Below, piece by piece: positions 23,066 to 31,547 of a DNA stretch of 64,000 nucleotides. The DNA is from Pontiella agarivorans (lineage in GTDB: Bacteria; Verrucomicrobiota; Kiritimatiellia; Kiritimatiellales; Pontiellaceae): positions 310,001 through 374,000 of the forward strand of contig NZ_JARVCO010000002.1 in NCBI RefSeq assembly GCF_034531395.1, read 5' to 3'. The number at the start of each line of letters is the position of its first letter. Position 1 is the stretch's first letter. A model generated the notes under the pieces. The model was not told where the DNA came from. It searched no databases and worked only from the letters and a program-made list of their open reading frames with translations. A program made the translations under genes and the position numbers.

Positions 23066-25027
23066 ATGTGTGGAATTGCCGGTTTTTTCAGCTGGGATTC
23101 AAATGCGCCGGTTCCTTCCCGCCCCCTGCGGCGTGCGTCGGAACGAATGGCGTTGCGGGGTCCGGATGCAGATGGTTTCTATGAACAGAGCGGAGTGGGG
23201 TTTGCTCATCGTCGACTGACGGTGATCGATCTGACCGGTGGCTGGCAACCGCTCGAGGACCGCGCTTCCGGGGTTTGTCTCACGTATAACGGTGAGATCT
23301 ATAATTTCAGAGAACTGCGCACACAACTGGTCGGACTCGGGCATACATTCGAAACGCAATGCGATACCGAAGTGCTGTTGCACGCCTATCTTCAGTGGGG
23401 GCGGGCGTGTACGGAACGGTTTGTCGGTATTTTCGCCTTTGCCATTTATGATCCGCAGGAAGAACTGCTTTTTCTGGCGCGTGACCGCATGGGGGCCAAG
23501 CCGCTCTATTATGCCCAAACCGATGAAGGTGTTGCATTTGCTTCAACGGTGGCGGCGTTGCGGGCCTTTGACGGGATCGGGTCGGATATTGAATTCGATG
23601 CCGTATTGCACTATTTCAGTTCAATTCGTACCACGATGGGGTCACGCACTTTGTTGCGGGATGTCCAAACCCTGGAAGCCGGTTTTCAGTTAACGGCCCG
23701 GCGCGTAAATCGATCGGTTGAGTTTCAGCGATATTGGGAATTTCCGATTGTTCCGGAATCTGAAAAAGAGGCGCCGCCGTTGAGTGAAGCGGTGGAAACC
23801 GTTCGTTCGCTGGTGGAAGAGGCGGTGGCCGGGCAGCTCGTGAGCGATGTCCCGCTGGGCGGCTTTCTCAGCGGCGGGATTGACTCCTCTCTGATTGCTT
23901 CGCTGGCGTCGAAGCAAGGCGCGTATGGCGCCTATAATGTCGGCTACGGGGAACACGGGTGCAATGAATGGCCGTATGTTCGAATGGCGGCGGAGTTTGC
24001 GGAAATCCAATGTCGGGAAATTCATCTCAATTCCGACGGATTTGTCGATGCCTGGATTTTTTTGATGAAAGAAAAGGGCTTGCCGCTCAGTACGCCGAAC
24101 GAGATCCCGATTTGGCAGCTGGCCCGTTCGCTGCGGGAGGATTATACCGTGGCGTTGAGTGGCGAGGGAGCGGACGAGGTGTTCGGCGGGTATGTGACAC
24201 CGTATTTTTCGGCGTATGATTTTGACCGTGCGAAACGAAAGCCGTCCGATGCGCCGGGGTCCGTGGAGCGGGCGCTGCTGCGGCTTTACGGACAGGACTG
24301 CCTGCCGGGGCATGTGGCGCATCACTTCCTGTTGAATTCCTGGATGGCACCGGCGACGCAACAGGTTTTGCTTCAGCCGGATCTGTCCGCGCGGTTCCCG
24401 GCTGTTTGGGATTTTTATCAGGGCCTGTTCGATCGGTTTGAGGGGTGCTCGACATTGGATAAACATATGCATCTGCATGCGCGCATTAATTTAGAAGGGC
24501 TTCTGAATCGGGTGGATTCAAGCACCATGTCGGCTTCGGTGGAAGCACGTGTGCCTTTTACTGATCACCGTATTGCGGATTATCTCTATCGATTGCCGAA
24601 CGAGTACCGGATGGCATGGCGCGACGAATCCGCACGCCAGCAGGGGCGCGTGATGAATGTTGCAGAAATCGACTCGCGTAATTTGGTCGAGAGTAAGCTG
24701 CTGCTGCGCCGCGCCTTTCGGGACGAAGTTCCGCCGGAAATTATGAATCGTCGGAAGGTCAGCTTTCCGGTGCCGTTCCGGGAGTGGTTCGGAGGGGCGC
24801 TGCGTGATTTTGCCGGGGATACGCTTTCTTCTTCCTGTTTGGTGGGCGAAATGGTGCAGCGGCCTGTTTTGACGGAGCTTATTGACGGTGCTGATGATCC
24901 CGGTTACGCCATGCAGCTTTGGCCGCTTGTTAATCTGGCGCTTTGGGAGCAAAACGGATTACACCCGGAGGAGGGGGCGCCGGATCCTGTGGCATCTGAA
25001 CTGCTAAACTCAACTTGTCTTACTTAA
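23066..25027 (+). CDS. asnB: Asparagine synthase (glutamine-hydrolysing) homologue
   Basis: This 653-residue two-domain amidotransferase has an N-terminal class II glutaminase starting MCGIAGFFSW with catalytic Cys2, and Arg/Asn/Asp residues in HRRLTVIDL, YNGEIYNF and CDTEVLLHAY. An ATP-pyrophosphatase synthetase domain carries the PP-loop SGGIDSS at 269-275 and ALSGEGADEVFGGY. Asn synthases use Gln, Asp and ATP; homologues also amidate other carboxylates on peptides or sugars. It sits between fliD and fliW under its own sigma-54 promoter, so a role in flagellin or glycan modification is inferred, not shown. Confidence 0.85.
   Translation: MCGIAGFFSWDSNAPVPSRPLRRASERMALRGPDADGFYEQSGVGFAHRRLTVIDLTGGWQPLEDRASGVCLTYNGEIYNFRELRTQLVGLGHTFETQCDTEVLLHAYLQWGRACTERFVGIFAFAIYDPQEELLFLARDRMGAKPLYYAQTDEGVAFASTVAALRAFDGIGSDIEFDAVLHYFSSIRTTMGSRTLLRDVQTLEAGFQLTARRVNRSVEFQRYWEFPIVPESEKEAPPLSEAVETVRSLVEEAVAGQLVSDVPLGGFLSGGIDSSLIASLASKQGAYGAYNVGYGEHGCNEWPYVRMAAEFAEIQCREIHLNSDGFVDAWIFLMKEKGLPLSTPNEIPIWQLARSLREDYTVALSGEGADEVFGGYVTPYFSAYDFDRAKRKPSDAPGSVERALLRLYGQDCLPGHVAHHFLLNSWMAPATQQVLLQPDLSARFPAVWDFYQGLFDRFEGCSTLDKHMHLHARINLEGLLNRVDSSTMSASVEARVPFTDHRIADYLYRLPNEYRMAWRDESARQQGRVMNVAEIDSRNLVESKLLLRRAFRDEVPPEIMNRRKVSFPVPFREWFGGALRDFAGDTLSSSCLVGEMVQRPVLTELIDGADDPGYAMQLWPLVNLALWEQNGLHPEEGAPDPVASELLNSTCLT
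24990..25005 (+). promoter_or_regulatory. Sigma-54 promoter for fliW-csrA
   Basis: TGGCATCTGAACTGCT lies inside the last codons of the asnB-like gene; GG-GC distance 12. Predicted start near 25016, 28 nt before the fliW ATG. It would drive fliW, csrA and possibly flagellin 5. Confidence 0.75.
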
Positions 25028-25043
25028 ATTGAAAGGGATACAG

Positions 25044-25568
25044 ATGAATAAAACCAATGAAACGCCGGATCCGATGGTGTTGGAGACCGAAACCCGCACT
25101 GTCCGCATTCCGGTGAGCGATGGCAACATTTTCACGTTCCCGGACGGAGTCCCCGCCTTCGAGGACTACAAGCAGTTTGTGCTGTATTGCAATACAGATA
25201 TGCAGCCGTTCTTTTTTATGAAATCAATCGGAATTTCGCCGGAAGTTTCCTTTGTCTGTCTTGATCCATTTCTGGTTTGTCCGGACTATCAGGTTCGGGT
25301 GGGGCCATCGGATTTGCAGGCGCTTAATCTGCAGCGCGGTGAGGATGCATTTATCTTTTCATTCGTAACTGTGCGCGATGACCCCAGCGAAATCACTGCA
25401 AATCTGCAGGGGCCGGTGATTCTGAATATGAAGAACAGTCAGGGCCGTCAGATCATCAGCGAAGGGACCCGGCATGATGTTCGTTTCCGTGTTTGGGATG
25501 CGTTGATGCAATCCCGGGAAACATCGGATTCTGCTGAAGATGATTTGACTGCAACACAGTGCCGTTAG
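25044..25568 (+). CDS. fliW: Flagellar assembly factor FliW
   Basis: A 174-residue FliW. In Bacillus and Campylobacter FliW binds flagellin and CsrA competitively: free flagellin frees CsrA to repress flagellin mRNA, and exported flagellin lets FliW sequester CsrA. Family motifs are FTFPDGVPAFEDYKQFVLY, SFVCLDPFLVCPDYQV and NLQGPVILNMKNSQGRQII. The ATG at 25044 follows GAAAGGGA; an in-frame TTG 15 nt upstream lies within the ribosome site and is rejected. It is followed by csrA at 26 nt, the canonical pair. Confidence 0.93.
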   Translation: MNKTNETPDPMVLETETRTVRIPVSDGNIFTFPDGVPAFEDYKQFVLYCNTDMQPFFFMKSIGISPEVSFVCLDPFLVCPDYQVRVGPSDLQALNLQRGEDAFIFSFVTVRDDPSEITANLQGPVILNMKNSQGRQIISEGTRHDVRFRVWDALMQSRETSDSAEDDLTATQCR

Positions 25569-25594
25569 ACGGAATTTAAGCCAAGGAGGGCTAC

Positions 25595-25822
25595 ATGTTG
25601 ATTCTGACAAGGAAGTCGAATGAAAGCGTTATGCTGCGAGACGATATTGAGGTCAAAGTACTCAGCGTGCGCGGTGATCAGGTTAGTTTGGGATTTTCGG
25701 CTCCGGCTGAAATGAACATCTACCGAAAAGAAATTTTTGAAGCGATTCTGGCCGCCAATAAAGAAGCGGCGGACCAATCGAATGCGTCTCTGGATGCCCT
25801 GTGCGGGATGTTCGGGCAATAG
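25595..25822 (+). CDS. csrA: Carbon storage regulator CsrA
   Basis: A 75-residue CsrA, an RNA-binding dimer that blocks ribosome access at GGA-containing hairpins. MLILTRKSNESVMLRDDIEV and VKVLSVRGDQVSLGF match the beta1-beta4 core, and NIYRKEIFEAI contains the key Arg at the beta5/alpha junction. The C-terminal extension is longer than in enteric CsrA, as in FliW-dependent CsrA proteins, where it contacts FliW. Ribosome site CCAAGGAGGG. Likely RNA targets, four flagellin leaders with ACAAGGA(T/C)GT hairpins, lie within 9 kb. Confidence 0.96.
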   Translation: MLILTRKSNESVMLRDDIEVKVLSVRGDQVSLGFSAPAEMNIYRKEIFEAILAANKEAADQSNASLDALCGMFGQ

Positions 25823-25848
25823 ATGCAGGTTGAATAAAGGATAGAACG

Positions 25849-26712
25849 ATGCAGATATCGAATAATACAACGGCGTTCAACGTCTGGAAAAATTATAACA
25901 GCAATATTGAAGGTCTTCAGAATTCGATGGCCAAATTATCGTCCGGCAGCCGCATAGAAAATGCCGGTGATGATGCTTCCGGACTGGCCATGAGCGAACG
26001 GCTGCGTACGCAGTCGCGTAATACGTCCGCTGCAGCAGGCAATGTGGAAAACAAATTGAACTATCTGCAGACGGCCGATTCCTGGATGCAGAAAATGCAC
26101 GATATGCTCGGCCGTATGGGGGAGCTTGCGGTGATGGCCAACGATGGCACGAAGTCGGATATCGATCGCACGGTATTGCAGCAGGAGTTTGCTCAGATGC
26201 AGGATGAAATTGCCCGCATCACTACCGGGGCCAATGCCGCCGGAAAATTTAATGGCGTTGCTCTTTTTCAGGGCGGTCCCGGCATTATGCAGCAGGTGGG
26301 AGCCGACGGGGGGCAGACCTTTTCTTCCGCCGCAGTGGATTTGACGACAGCCAGTGCTGACGATTTGGGCAATGGAACAACGTGGGGCGAATTGATTGAC
26401 AGCGCGGGGAGCATTACTATTTCAGCGCAACCCGATGCTGAAACCGCCGTTACTGAATTGCAGTTGGGAATCGATTTCCTGAGTGGAAAACGGGCGGATG
26501 TCGGGGCTGAGATGAATCGCATGGAGCAGACGCTGGACGGGCTGCGAAGTTATGAAGAAAATATCATGGCCACAGAAAGCCGGATTCGCGACGTGGACGT
26601 TGCAAAGGAAACGTCTGAAATGACGAAGTATCAGATTCTTCAGCAGGTCGGTACCGCCATGTTGGCGCAGGCCAATCAGCTTCCCGGGAATGTTATGCAA
26701 CTGTTTGGCTGA
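25849..26712 (+). CDS. fliC: Flagellin 5 (divergent, downstream of csrA)
   Basis: A 287-residue flagellin. D0/D1 are clearly of the same family but differ in SNIEGLQNSMAKLSSGSRIE, EMNRMEQTLDGL and an ending QLPGNVMQLFG in place of LPQGVLQLLG. It begins 26 nt after the csrA stop with AAAGGAT as ribosome site. It has no sigma-28 promoter, no two-hairpin leader and no terminator of the type used by copies 1-4. It is probably read from the fliW-csrA sigma-54 transcript, hence made earlier and free of the CsrA leader switch. It may form the hook-proximal filament; that is inference. Confidence 0.93.
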   Translation: MQISNNTTAFNVWKNYNSNIEGLQNSMAKLSSGSRIENAGDDASGLAMSERLRTQSRNTSAAAGNVENKLNYLQTADSWMQKMHDMLGRMGELAVMANDGTKSDIDRTVLQQEFAQMQDEIARITTGANAAGKFNGVALFQGGPGIMQQVGADGGQTFSSAAVDLTTASADDLGNGTTWGELIDSAGSITISAQPDAETAVTELQLGIDFLSGKRADVGAEMNRMEQTLDGLRSYEENIMATESRIRDVDVAKETSEMTKYQILQQVGTAMLAQANQLPGNVMQLFG

Positions 26713-26777
26713 AATTGATGTGTGCCTCGCGGAAAGATTCCCGGACGAGGTAGCAAACCGGTTTGGATATAGATGAT

Positions 26778-27479
26778 ATGAAAGCAGATGTCAGTAAAGG
26801 TACGGTGCTCATGGTATTTGCCGTTGTATTGCTCTCGGGCAGGAATCTGTCGGCAGTTCCTGTGGAGGTTCCGGTGGGAGCGCCCTCTCGGTTACAGACC
26901 TTGGAACGTAAAGCGAGTGAGTATGAACGCTACAAGGCGCAGTATCTTGAAATTCAGGAACTGTTCGACAACATGCTGGCTCTTCTTCCGGTCGATGAAG
27001 AAGAAGAGGCTGTGCCTACTCCCGAGACCGGATACGGAATGCTGTCCAACTTGCTTGAAAAAGCAAATCAATCGGATGCATTGGGTCGGGAACTTAAACG
27101 AGTGCAAGCGGAGAAAGAGCACATTCGGAAGCAGTACGAAGCCTTGAAAGAAGAGCATGAAGAGATGAAGGCTTCGTTTGCAAGCACAGCAGACGTCATT
27201 CAGGCACTGGAGACCGAATCTGAAAAATGGAAAGTCAAATCGGAAGGGTTGCGAGAGACCATAGAGCGGTTGCTTTTGGGTGAATTTGAGTATTACGAGG
27301 TGAAAGAAGGCGATTCACTGCAAAGTATTGCCGCCAACCCCATGGTCTATGGAGATCCTCTGCGCGCCACCTGGCTGCGGCAGGCCAACCATCGTCAGGT
27401 CGAGAATCCCGATAATTTATCTCCCGGTGAAGTTCTGGTTGTGCCCCGATTCCCAAGGAACGGATCGTATGAATTTTAG
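26778..27479 (+). CDS. Exported coiled-coil protein with C-terminal LysM domain
   Basis: A 233-residue protein with signal peptide (GTVLMVFAVVLLSGRNLSA), a long acidic coiled coil (about 45-165; LKRVQAEKEHIRKQYEALKE) and a C-terminal LysM-like domain (YYEVKEGDSLQSIAANPMVY...NPDNLSPGEVLVVP). LysM binds peptidoglycan. The coiled coil could span periplasm, for instance near the motor. The start is set at ATG 26778; an in-frame TTG at 26763 is possible. It is the first gene of a regulatory cluster downstream of flagellin 5. Confidence 0.65.
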   Translation: MKADVSKGTVLMVFAVVLLSGRNLSAVPVEVPVGAPSRLQTLERKASEYERYKAQYLEIQELFDNMLALLPVDEEEEAVPTPETGYGMLSNLLEKANQSDALGRELKRVQAEKEHIRKQYEALKEEHEEMKASFASTADVIQALETESEKWKVKSEGLRETIERLLLGEFEYYEVKEGDSLQSIAANPMVYGDPLRATWLRQANHRQVENPDNLSPGEVLVVPRFPRNGSYEF

Positions 27480-27495
27480 CAACAAGGATGAGGCC

Positions 27496-28224
27496 ATGGA
27501 ATTGAATGCCAAGGTGCTGGTATTGGACGATGAGCCGCTGGTCCGGTTGCTGATCTGTTCAAAACTGGAGCAGGCCGGAGCGCAGGTGAGCGAGGCCGGT
27601 TGTTGTGCTGATGCACTCAAGCTGATGAGGAACACCCGGTTCGATGCCGCGTTGTTTGACTATCGTTTGCCGGATGGAAACGGAATTGATGTGGTTCGTC
27701 TTTTGCGCAAGGAGGGGTTCGAATTACCTATTGCAATGCTCAGCGGAGAGGCGGCAGATCTCGAAGAGAAAACCGTGAATGATCTCGGTATTTGTGCCGT
27801 ATTTCCGAAACCGCCCGATGTGGCACTGATTGCAAGAACGCTGGCGCGAGAGGCAGGTTGTTCAACGATTAAGGAAACGGTAAGGGTGGGGCGCTATGTG
27901 TATGTTAAAGCCGATCCCGCCGATACGCAAAACTGGTCCGAGTGGGCGGGTAATGATTGGCTGGCGGTTGATTTTTCAGCATGGCCTTCCGATTCATTGC
28001 CGTCGGCAATGATCGATTTCATTCGCATGCCGCGTCGTGGAATGGCCGTGGTGGGTGCAACGCCGGCTTTGTGTGAATATTTTGATGCGCTGGATTTGAA
28101 TATTGAATTTGCCGCCGGGATTGATGAGTTGGCCGCGCTTTCGCGGCGTCCGACAACGCCGTTGGAACGCGCTGCTCTTTTGGAATCGGTACAACCGGGG
28201 AAATTGACGGAATCTCATGCGTAA
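27496..28224 (+). CDS. Response regulator with unknown C-terminal domain
   Basis: A 242-residue protein. Residues 5-120 form a receiver (VLVLDDEPLVRLL, phosphoacceptor D55 in LFDYRLPDG, MLSGEAADL, FPKPP). The remaining ~120 residues (GRYVYVKADPADTQNWSEWA...DWLAVDFSAWP...) match no output domain I recognise and lack an HTH. The ATG at 27496 has AAGGATGAGG at good spacing; an ATG at 27469 overlapping the LysM gene is an alternative. Its 3' end overlaps the TPR gene by 8 nt. Confidence 0.7.
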   Translation: MELNAKVLVLDDEPLVRLLICSKLEQAGAQVSEAGCCADALKLMRNTRFDAALFDYRLPDGNGIDVVRLLRKEGFELPIAMLSGEAADLEEKTVNDLGICAVFPKPPDVALIARTLAREAGCSTIKETVRVGRYVYVKADPADTQNWSEWAGNDWLAVDFSAWPSDSLPSAMIDFIRMPRRGMAVVGATPALCEYFDALDLNIEFAAGIDELAALSRRPTTPLERAALLESVQPGKLTESHA

Positions 28225-30454
28225 AATAGTCATCATTTTAGGGCTGGTGCTCTGTGCCGTTGTAATGGAAGGCCTTGTTTTTTTTGCAAGTTCGCGGATG
28301 CCGGCTGAAGCTGAAATTCCTGAACTGGAAGAGCCGTCCTCTTCAACGTTTGATGAAATGCTGGCCAACGCGGCTCTCTATAAGGAGCAGCGGCGGTTTG
28401 ACGTGGCCCGTGAATTTGTCCGTCTGGCCCTTGATCGGGCAGCGACCCGGCATGAGCGTGCTTTAGCCGGCCACCAAATGGGGGGGTTGTTATTTGAAGA
28501 CTATCTTCGGGGCGGAAGCTCCCGCCCCGGTGCAGCGGTTTTGTATCTTCAGGCGGCATTTGATGAGTACGATCAGGAGTTTGCTTTACAGGCGGAAGTC
28601 GGGCTGGAATTGCTGGATGTTCTGGAAGAGATGGGCGACGAACCGCACTTCCTGGAATATCTGGAAAGGATGATTACAACGGCCGAAGAACCGGAATGCC
28701 TGATCAAGTTATGGCGCCGTAAATTTGAGTTTCTGATGAATTCAAATCGGGGCTGGCGCGAATTAACTATAGCGTTGGCCACTGCGGAAGCGATACCGCT
28801 CCAGTCGGCGGAGTGGGCGGATCTTCTGGCGGATGTAAAGCTGCATTCCCGCGAAAAGCTGTTGGCCGACGACAGCTGGCTTGAAGCTTATGCCCTGACA
28901 GAGGGCGGAGAAGGACTGGCTGCCTACAGGATGCGGATCTTTCATGAAATTCGAAAGAAGCTGGAGCGGATTATCGAATTCGGGGAAAAAGAACAGCAGG
29001 AAGAGGCCTTGTTGCGGTTGGCCAATGCAATGGTGTCGGTTGAAAAGTATGAAGAAGCTCAAACGTATCTGACGGATTTTCTTGAAAGGGAGCCGACGCA
29101 TAACTTAACCGAAGCGCTTATGCTGTTGAGTCGGATTTCGCGGGTTCAGGGCGAGGTTGCCTACGCGGCCGAACTGGCCGAATTGCTCATCCGGCGATTT
29201 GATTTTAACGCGCACTCGCAAGCGGAAATTCTTCAGGTTGTAGAGCTGTTGGAAGAACATGAACTGTATGAAGACGCTTTAGGGCTATTGCAGGGTTGTT
29301 TCAGTTTCGGCGATCCCGCAGGTCGGGAGTTCGGACCGCTGATTGCCCGAGCTGCGGTGCTTGAAGAGCGGCTCGGCGATCATGATCATGCGTTGAATTA
29401 TATGAATCAGCTTCAGCAGTCAGATGCGAATGATGCATTTGCAATGGCATTTTCTAAGTTGATAGATCTGAACATGGCCGAAGGAAACTATGAGGTGGTT
29501 GAAGATTGGGTGCTTCGGTTTATCGGTCGAATTCCTGAGCGCTCCGCAGCTTATCAGAATTCCTTGTTTTCGTTGTTTGAGGCGAAATATTGGCTGGACC
29601 GCCCCGTACTTGAACAGCTGTTTGTTGGATCGGCTGCCATTCAGAATATTCCCGAAGATCCGCGTGTGGGTTCGGTGGAGTTGCGTATGGCCCGGTACAT
29701 TGAGGATATGAAACTGACTGATCTGGCGGTTTCCTACTATAACCGGATCGGTTTGCTTAATTTTTTCCAGGGCAATGAACACAATGCAACATTCAATGAT
29801 AATATCAGTGAACAGGCGATGCTCGGAAAAGCCCGGTGTTTGAAAAAGCAGGGAGACTGGTCGGCGGCGGATCATCTTTTCAGAGAATTATGCAACCGGA
29901 CAACGTCTCCATTGGTTAAATCGGAAGCGGCAGTGGGGTGGGCGGAACTCGCCAAGCGTTTCGGGCAAAAAAAGGAAGCCGCGCGGCGCTACGACCTGGC
30001 CTATGTTCAGATGCTGTCTGCTCCGGATCAGGTGCGCTATACGTTGGGACGTTTAAATTTGCAGGGGGATGAAAAATTTCGTGATCCCGCTGTTATGGAG
30101 GATAATCTTTCTTTGTTTCTCAATTTGCCGGACGGCGAACGGCGCAAGGCTTTGGCGGCTTATTTCAACGATACGTTTGATTATTTGTACGAGGCCGGAG
30201 ATGAACGGGCAATGTTGCGCCTGATTGATCTAGCATACCAGTCTGATTACGCCGAATGGCTGCCGATTCAGAGTTATGTGCTCCGGCTCTATGAAGACCG
30301 GTTTCAGACCGAAACACTCGAAGGACTGGGCCGCACACTGCGTGAAAAGGGCGAAATTGCGGATGCTTCTCTTGCCGAACTTGCGCAGGTGGTTGATCAG
30401 ATGGAGTTTTTAGTCGCAACAGTGAAAAAACATCGGAAAAAGGTCGTGGAATGA
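28217..30454 (+). CDS. Membrane-anchored TPR-repeat protein
   Basis: A 745-residue protein with one N-terminal TM segment (IVIILGLVLCAVVMEGLVFF), followed by an all-helical periplasmic domain with many degenerate TPR units such as FDEMLANAALYKEQRRFDVA, KLERIIEFGEKEQQEEALLR and EAQTYLTDFLEREPTHNLTE. TPR arrays scaffold protein complexes. I recognise no subfamily. Placement between receiver and kinase genes in the flagellar cluster suggests an envelope scaffold or sensor input, by inference. It overlaps its neighbours at both ends (8 and 4 nt), so it is firmly in the operon. Confidence 0.65.
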   Translation: MRKIVIILGLVLCAVVMEGLVFFASSRMPAEAEIPELEEPSSSTFDEMLANAALYKEQRRFDVAREFVRLALDRAATRHERALAGHQMGGLLFEDYLRGGSSRPGAAVLYLQAAFDEYDQEFALQAEVGLELLDVLEEMGDEPHFLEYLERMITTAEEPECLIKLWRRKFEFLMNSNRGWRELTIALATAEAIPLQSAEWADLLADVKLHSREKLLADDSWLEAYALTEGGEGLAAYRMRIFHEIRKKLERIIEFGEKEQQEEALLRLANAMVSVEKYEEAQTYLTDFLEREPTHNLTEALMLLSRISRVQGEVAYAAELAELLIRRFDFNAHSQAEILQVVELLEEHELYEDALGLLQGCFSFGDPAGREFGPLIARAAVLEERLGDHDHALNYMNQLQQSDANDAFAMAFSKLIDLNMAEGNYEVVEDWVLRFIGRIPERSAAYQNSLFSLFEAKYWLDRPVLEQLFVGSAAIQNIPEDPRVGSVELRMARYIEDMKLTDLAVSYYNRIGLLNFFQGNEHNATFNDNISEQAMLGKARCLKKQGDWSAADHLFRELCNRTTSPLVKSEAAVGWAELAKRFGQKKEAARRYDLAYVQMLSAPDQVRYTLGRLNLQGDEKFRDPAVMEDNLSLFLNLPDGERRKALAAYFNDTFDYLYEAGDERAMLRLIDLAYQSDYAEWLPIQSYVLRLYEDRFQTETLEGLGRTLREKGEIADASLAELAQVVDQMEFLVATVKKHRKKVVE

Positions 30455-30798
30455 CTGAACATAAAATCAGCAACTGTATAGATCACATTCAGACCCTCTG
30501 TGAACAACTGAATCGTGATAATGAACGGGTCAAACAGCAAGGGCGCATGGCGACCTTGGCCGAAGCCCGGCAGATGGATAAACTTTCCTTAGCTCTGATA
30601 GAAGAAATCCGAAGTCTTCCCCCCAATGCCTGCAGTCTGTTGGAAAATCCAGAGCAACAACATCGGGCGAGAGCCGTTATGGCTTCGGTTCGCACGATGT
30701 TGGAGCACGTGGCTCAGCCGGCTCTGTTATCCAGCTCAAAAGAGAAGCGGATTCCTCCGGCGGCATCACGGCGGATGGAAGCCTACGGCACTTGTTAA
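30451..30798 (+). CDS. Small helical protein, unknown (possible FlgN-like chaperone)
   Basis: A 115-residue helical cytosolic protein (ISNCIDHIQTLCEQLNRDNE, MDKLSLALIEEIRSLP). The early L..L...L.RDNE helix and the short length recall FlgN-type export chaperones, but the similarity is not diagnostic and no FlgK is encoded nearby. The start overlaps the TPR gene stop (ATGA), so it is cotranscribed. The C-terminal ~25 residues are basic and probably unstructured. Confidence 0.45.
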   Translation: MTEHKISNCIDHIQTLCEQLNRDNERVKQQGRMATLAEARQMDKLSLALIEEIRSLPPNACSLLENPEQQHRARAVMASVRTMLEHVAQPALLSSSKEKRIPPAASRRMEAYGTC

Positions 30799-30813
30799 GC
30801 AGGAAGAAATGAG

Positions 30814-31428
30814 ATGGATATGATGGAAACAGCACTTGTGGTGGATGAGGATTTTTTAATGCGCGGCTATGCACTCGACCGTCTTAAGCAGGAAGGTGTT
30901 TATGCGATAGAAGCGTCTTCCGGAAAAGAACTGTTACGCCTGCAGGCAAGTCAGAAATTCGATCTTGTATTTGCCGATCTGGATATTTTTCAGACCGCTG
31001 ACGGAGTGTTTAATAGAGAACCGGATACGATTTATGTGGTGATGACTTCGTTTCGTAATGTGGACAAGGCCATTCAACTGGTCAGCAGCGGGAAAGTGTA
31101 TGACTATTTGGTAAAACCTTTCTCGCCTGAACAGGTCTCCGTCATCATTTCACGGACCCGGGAGTTGCTCCGGCTGCGTGCTCAGATTGAGTTGCTTGAA
31201 AAAAAAGCGGCTCCGGCCGATCGAAGGCCTCAGCCGATGGCGTCGCCGGGAGTTTCCTCGGAATCGACAACCAATCTGCAGGACCTCGAGCGCCAAACTA
31301 TAATGCGGGTATTGCACGAAACCCGCGGCAGCCGAACTGTGATGGCTGAAAAGCTGGGAATCAGTGTTCGTACTTTGCGGAATAAGTTGACCCAATATAA
31401 GCAGGATGCGTCGATACAGCTCCCCTGA
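30814..31428 (+). CDS. Receiver-Fis-HTH response regulator lacking the AAA+ domain
   Basis: A 204-residue protein with receiver residues 5-120 (VVDED, D55 in FADLDIF, VMTSFRNVD, YLVKPF), a short linker, and a C-terminal Fis-type HTH (about 155-198; IMRVLHETRGSRTVMAEKLG, ISVRTLRNKL). This is the NtrC/FlrC layout without the central sigma-54-activating AAA+ module, so it cannot open sigma-54 complexes by itself. It may bind DNA to modulate the activator at 32217, as RegA/PrrA-type regulators do. The receiver diverges around the phosphorylation site, so control may be atypical. Confidence 0.75.
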   Translation: MDMMETALVVDEDFLMRGYALDRLKQEGVYAIEASSGKELLRLQASQKFDLVFADLDIFQTADGVFNREPDTIYVVMTSFRNVDKAIQLVSSGKVYDYLVKPFSPEQVSVIISRTRELLRLRAQIELLEKKAAPADRRPQPMASPGVSSESTTNLQDLERQTIMRVLHETRGSRTVMAEKLGISVRTLRNKLTQYKQDASIQLP

Positions 31429-31547
31429 TTGCTGATAGGATCAATCACGTTTATATTCGATAAATTGAAAAGTCCGCTTGTGTTTACTTTTTAGCTAGAT
31501 ACTGTTTGTCGGGATTTTCTGTATTGAATGTAGTAGGGAGACGCGGT

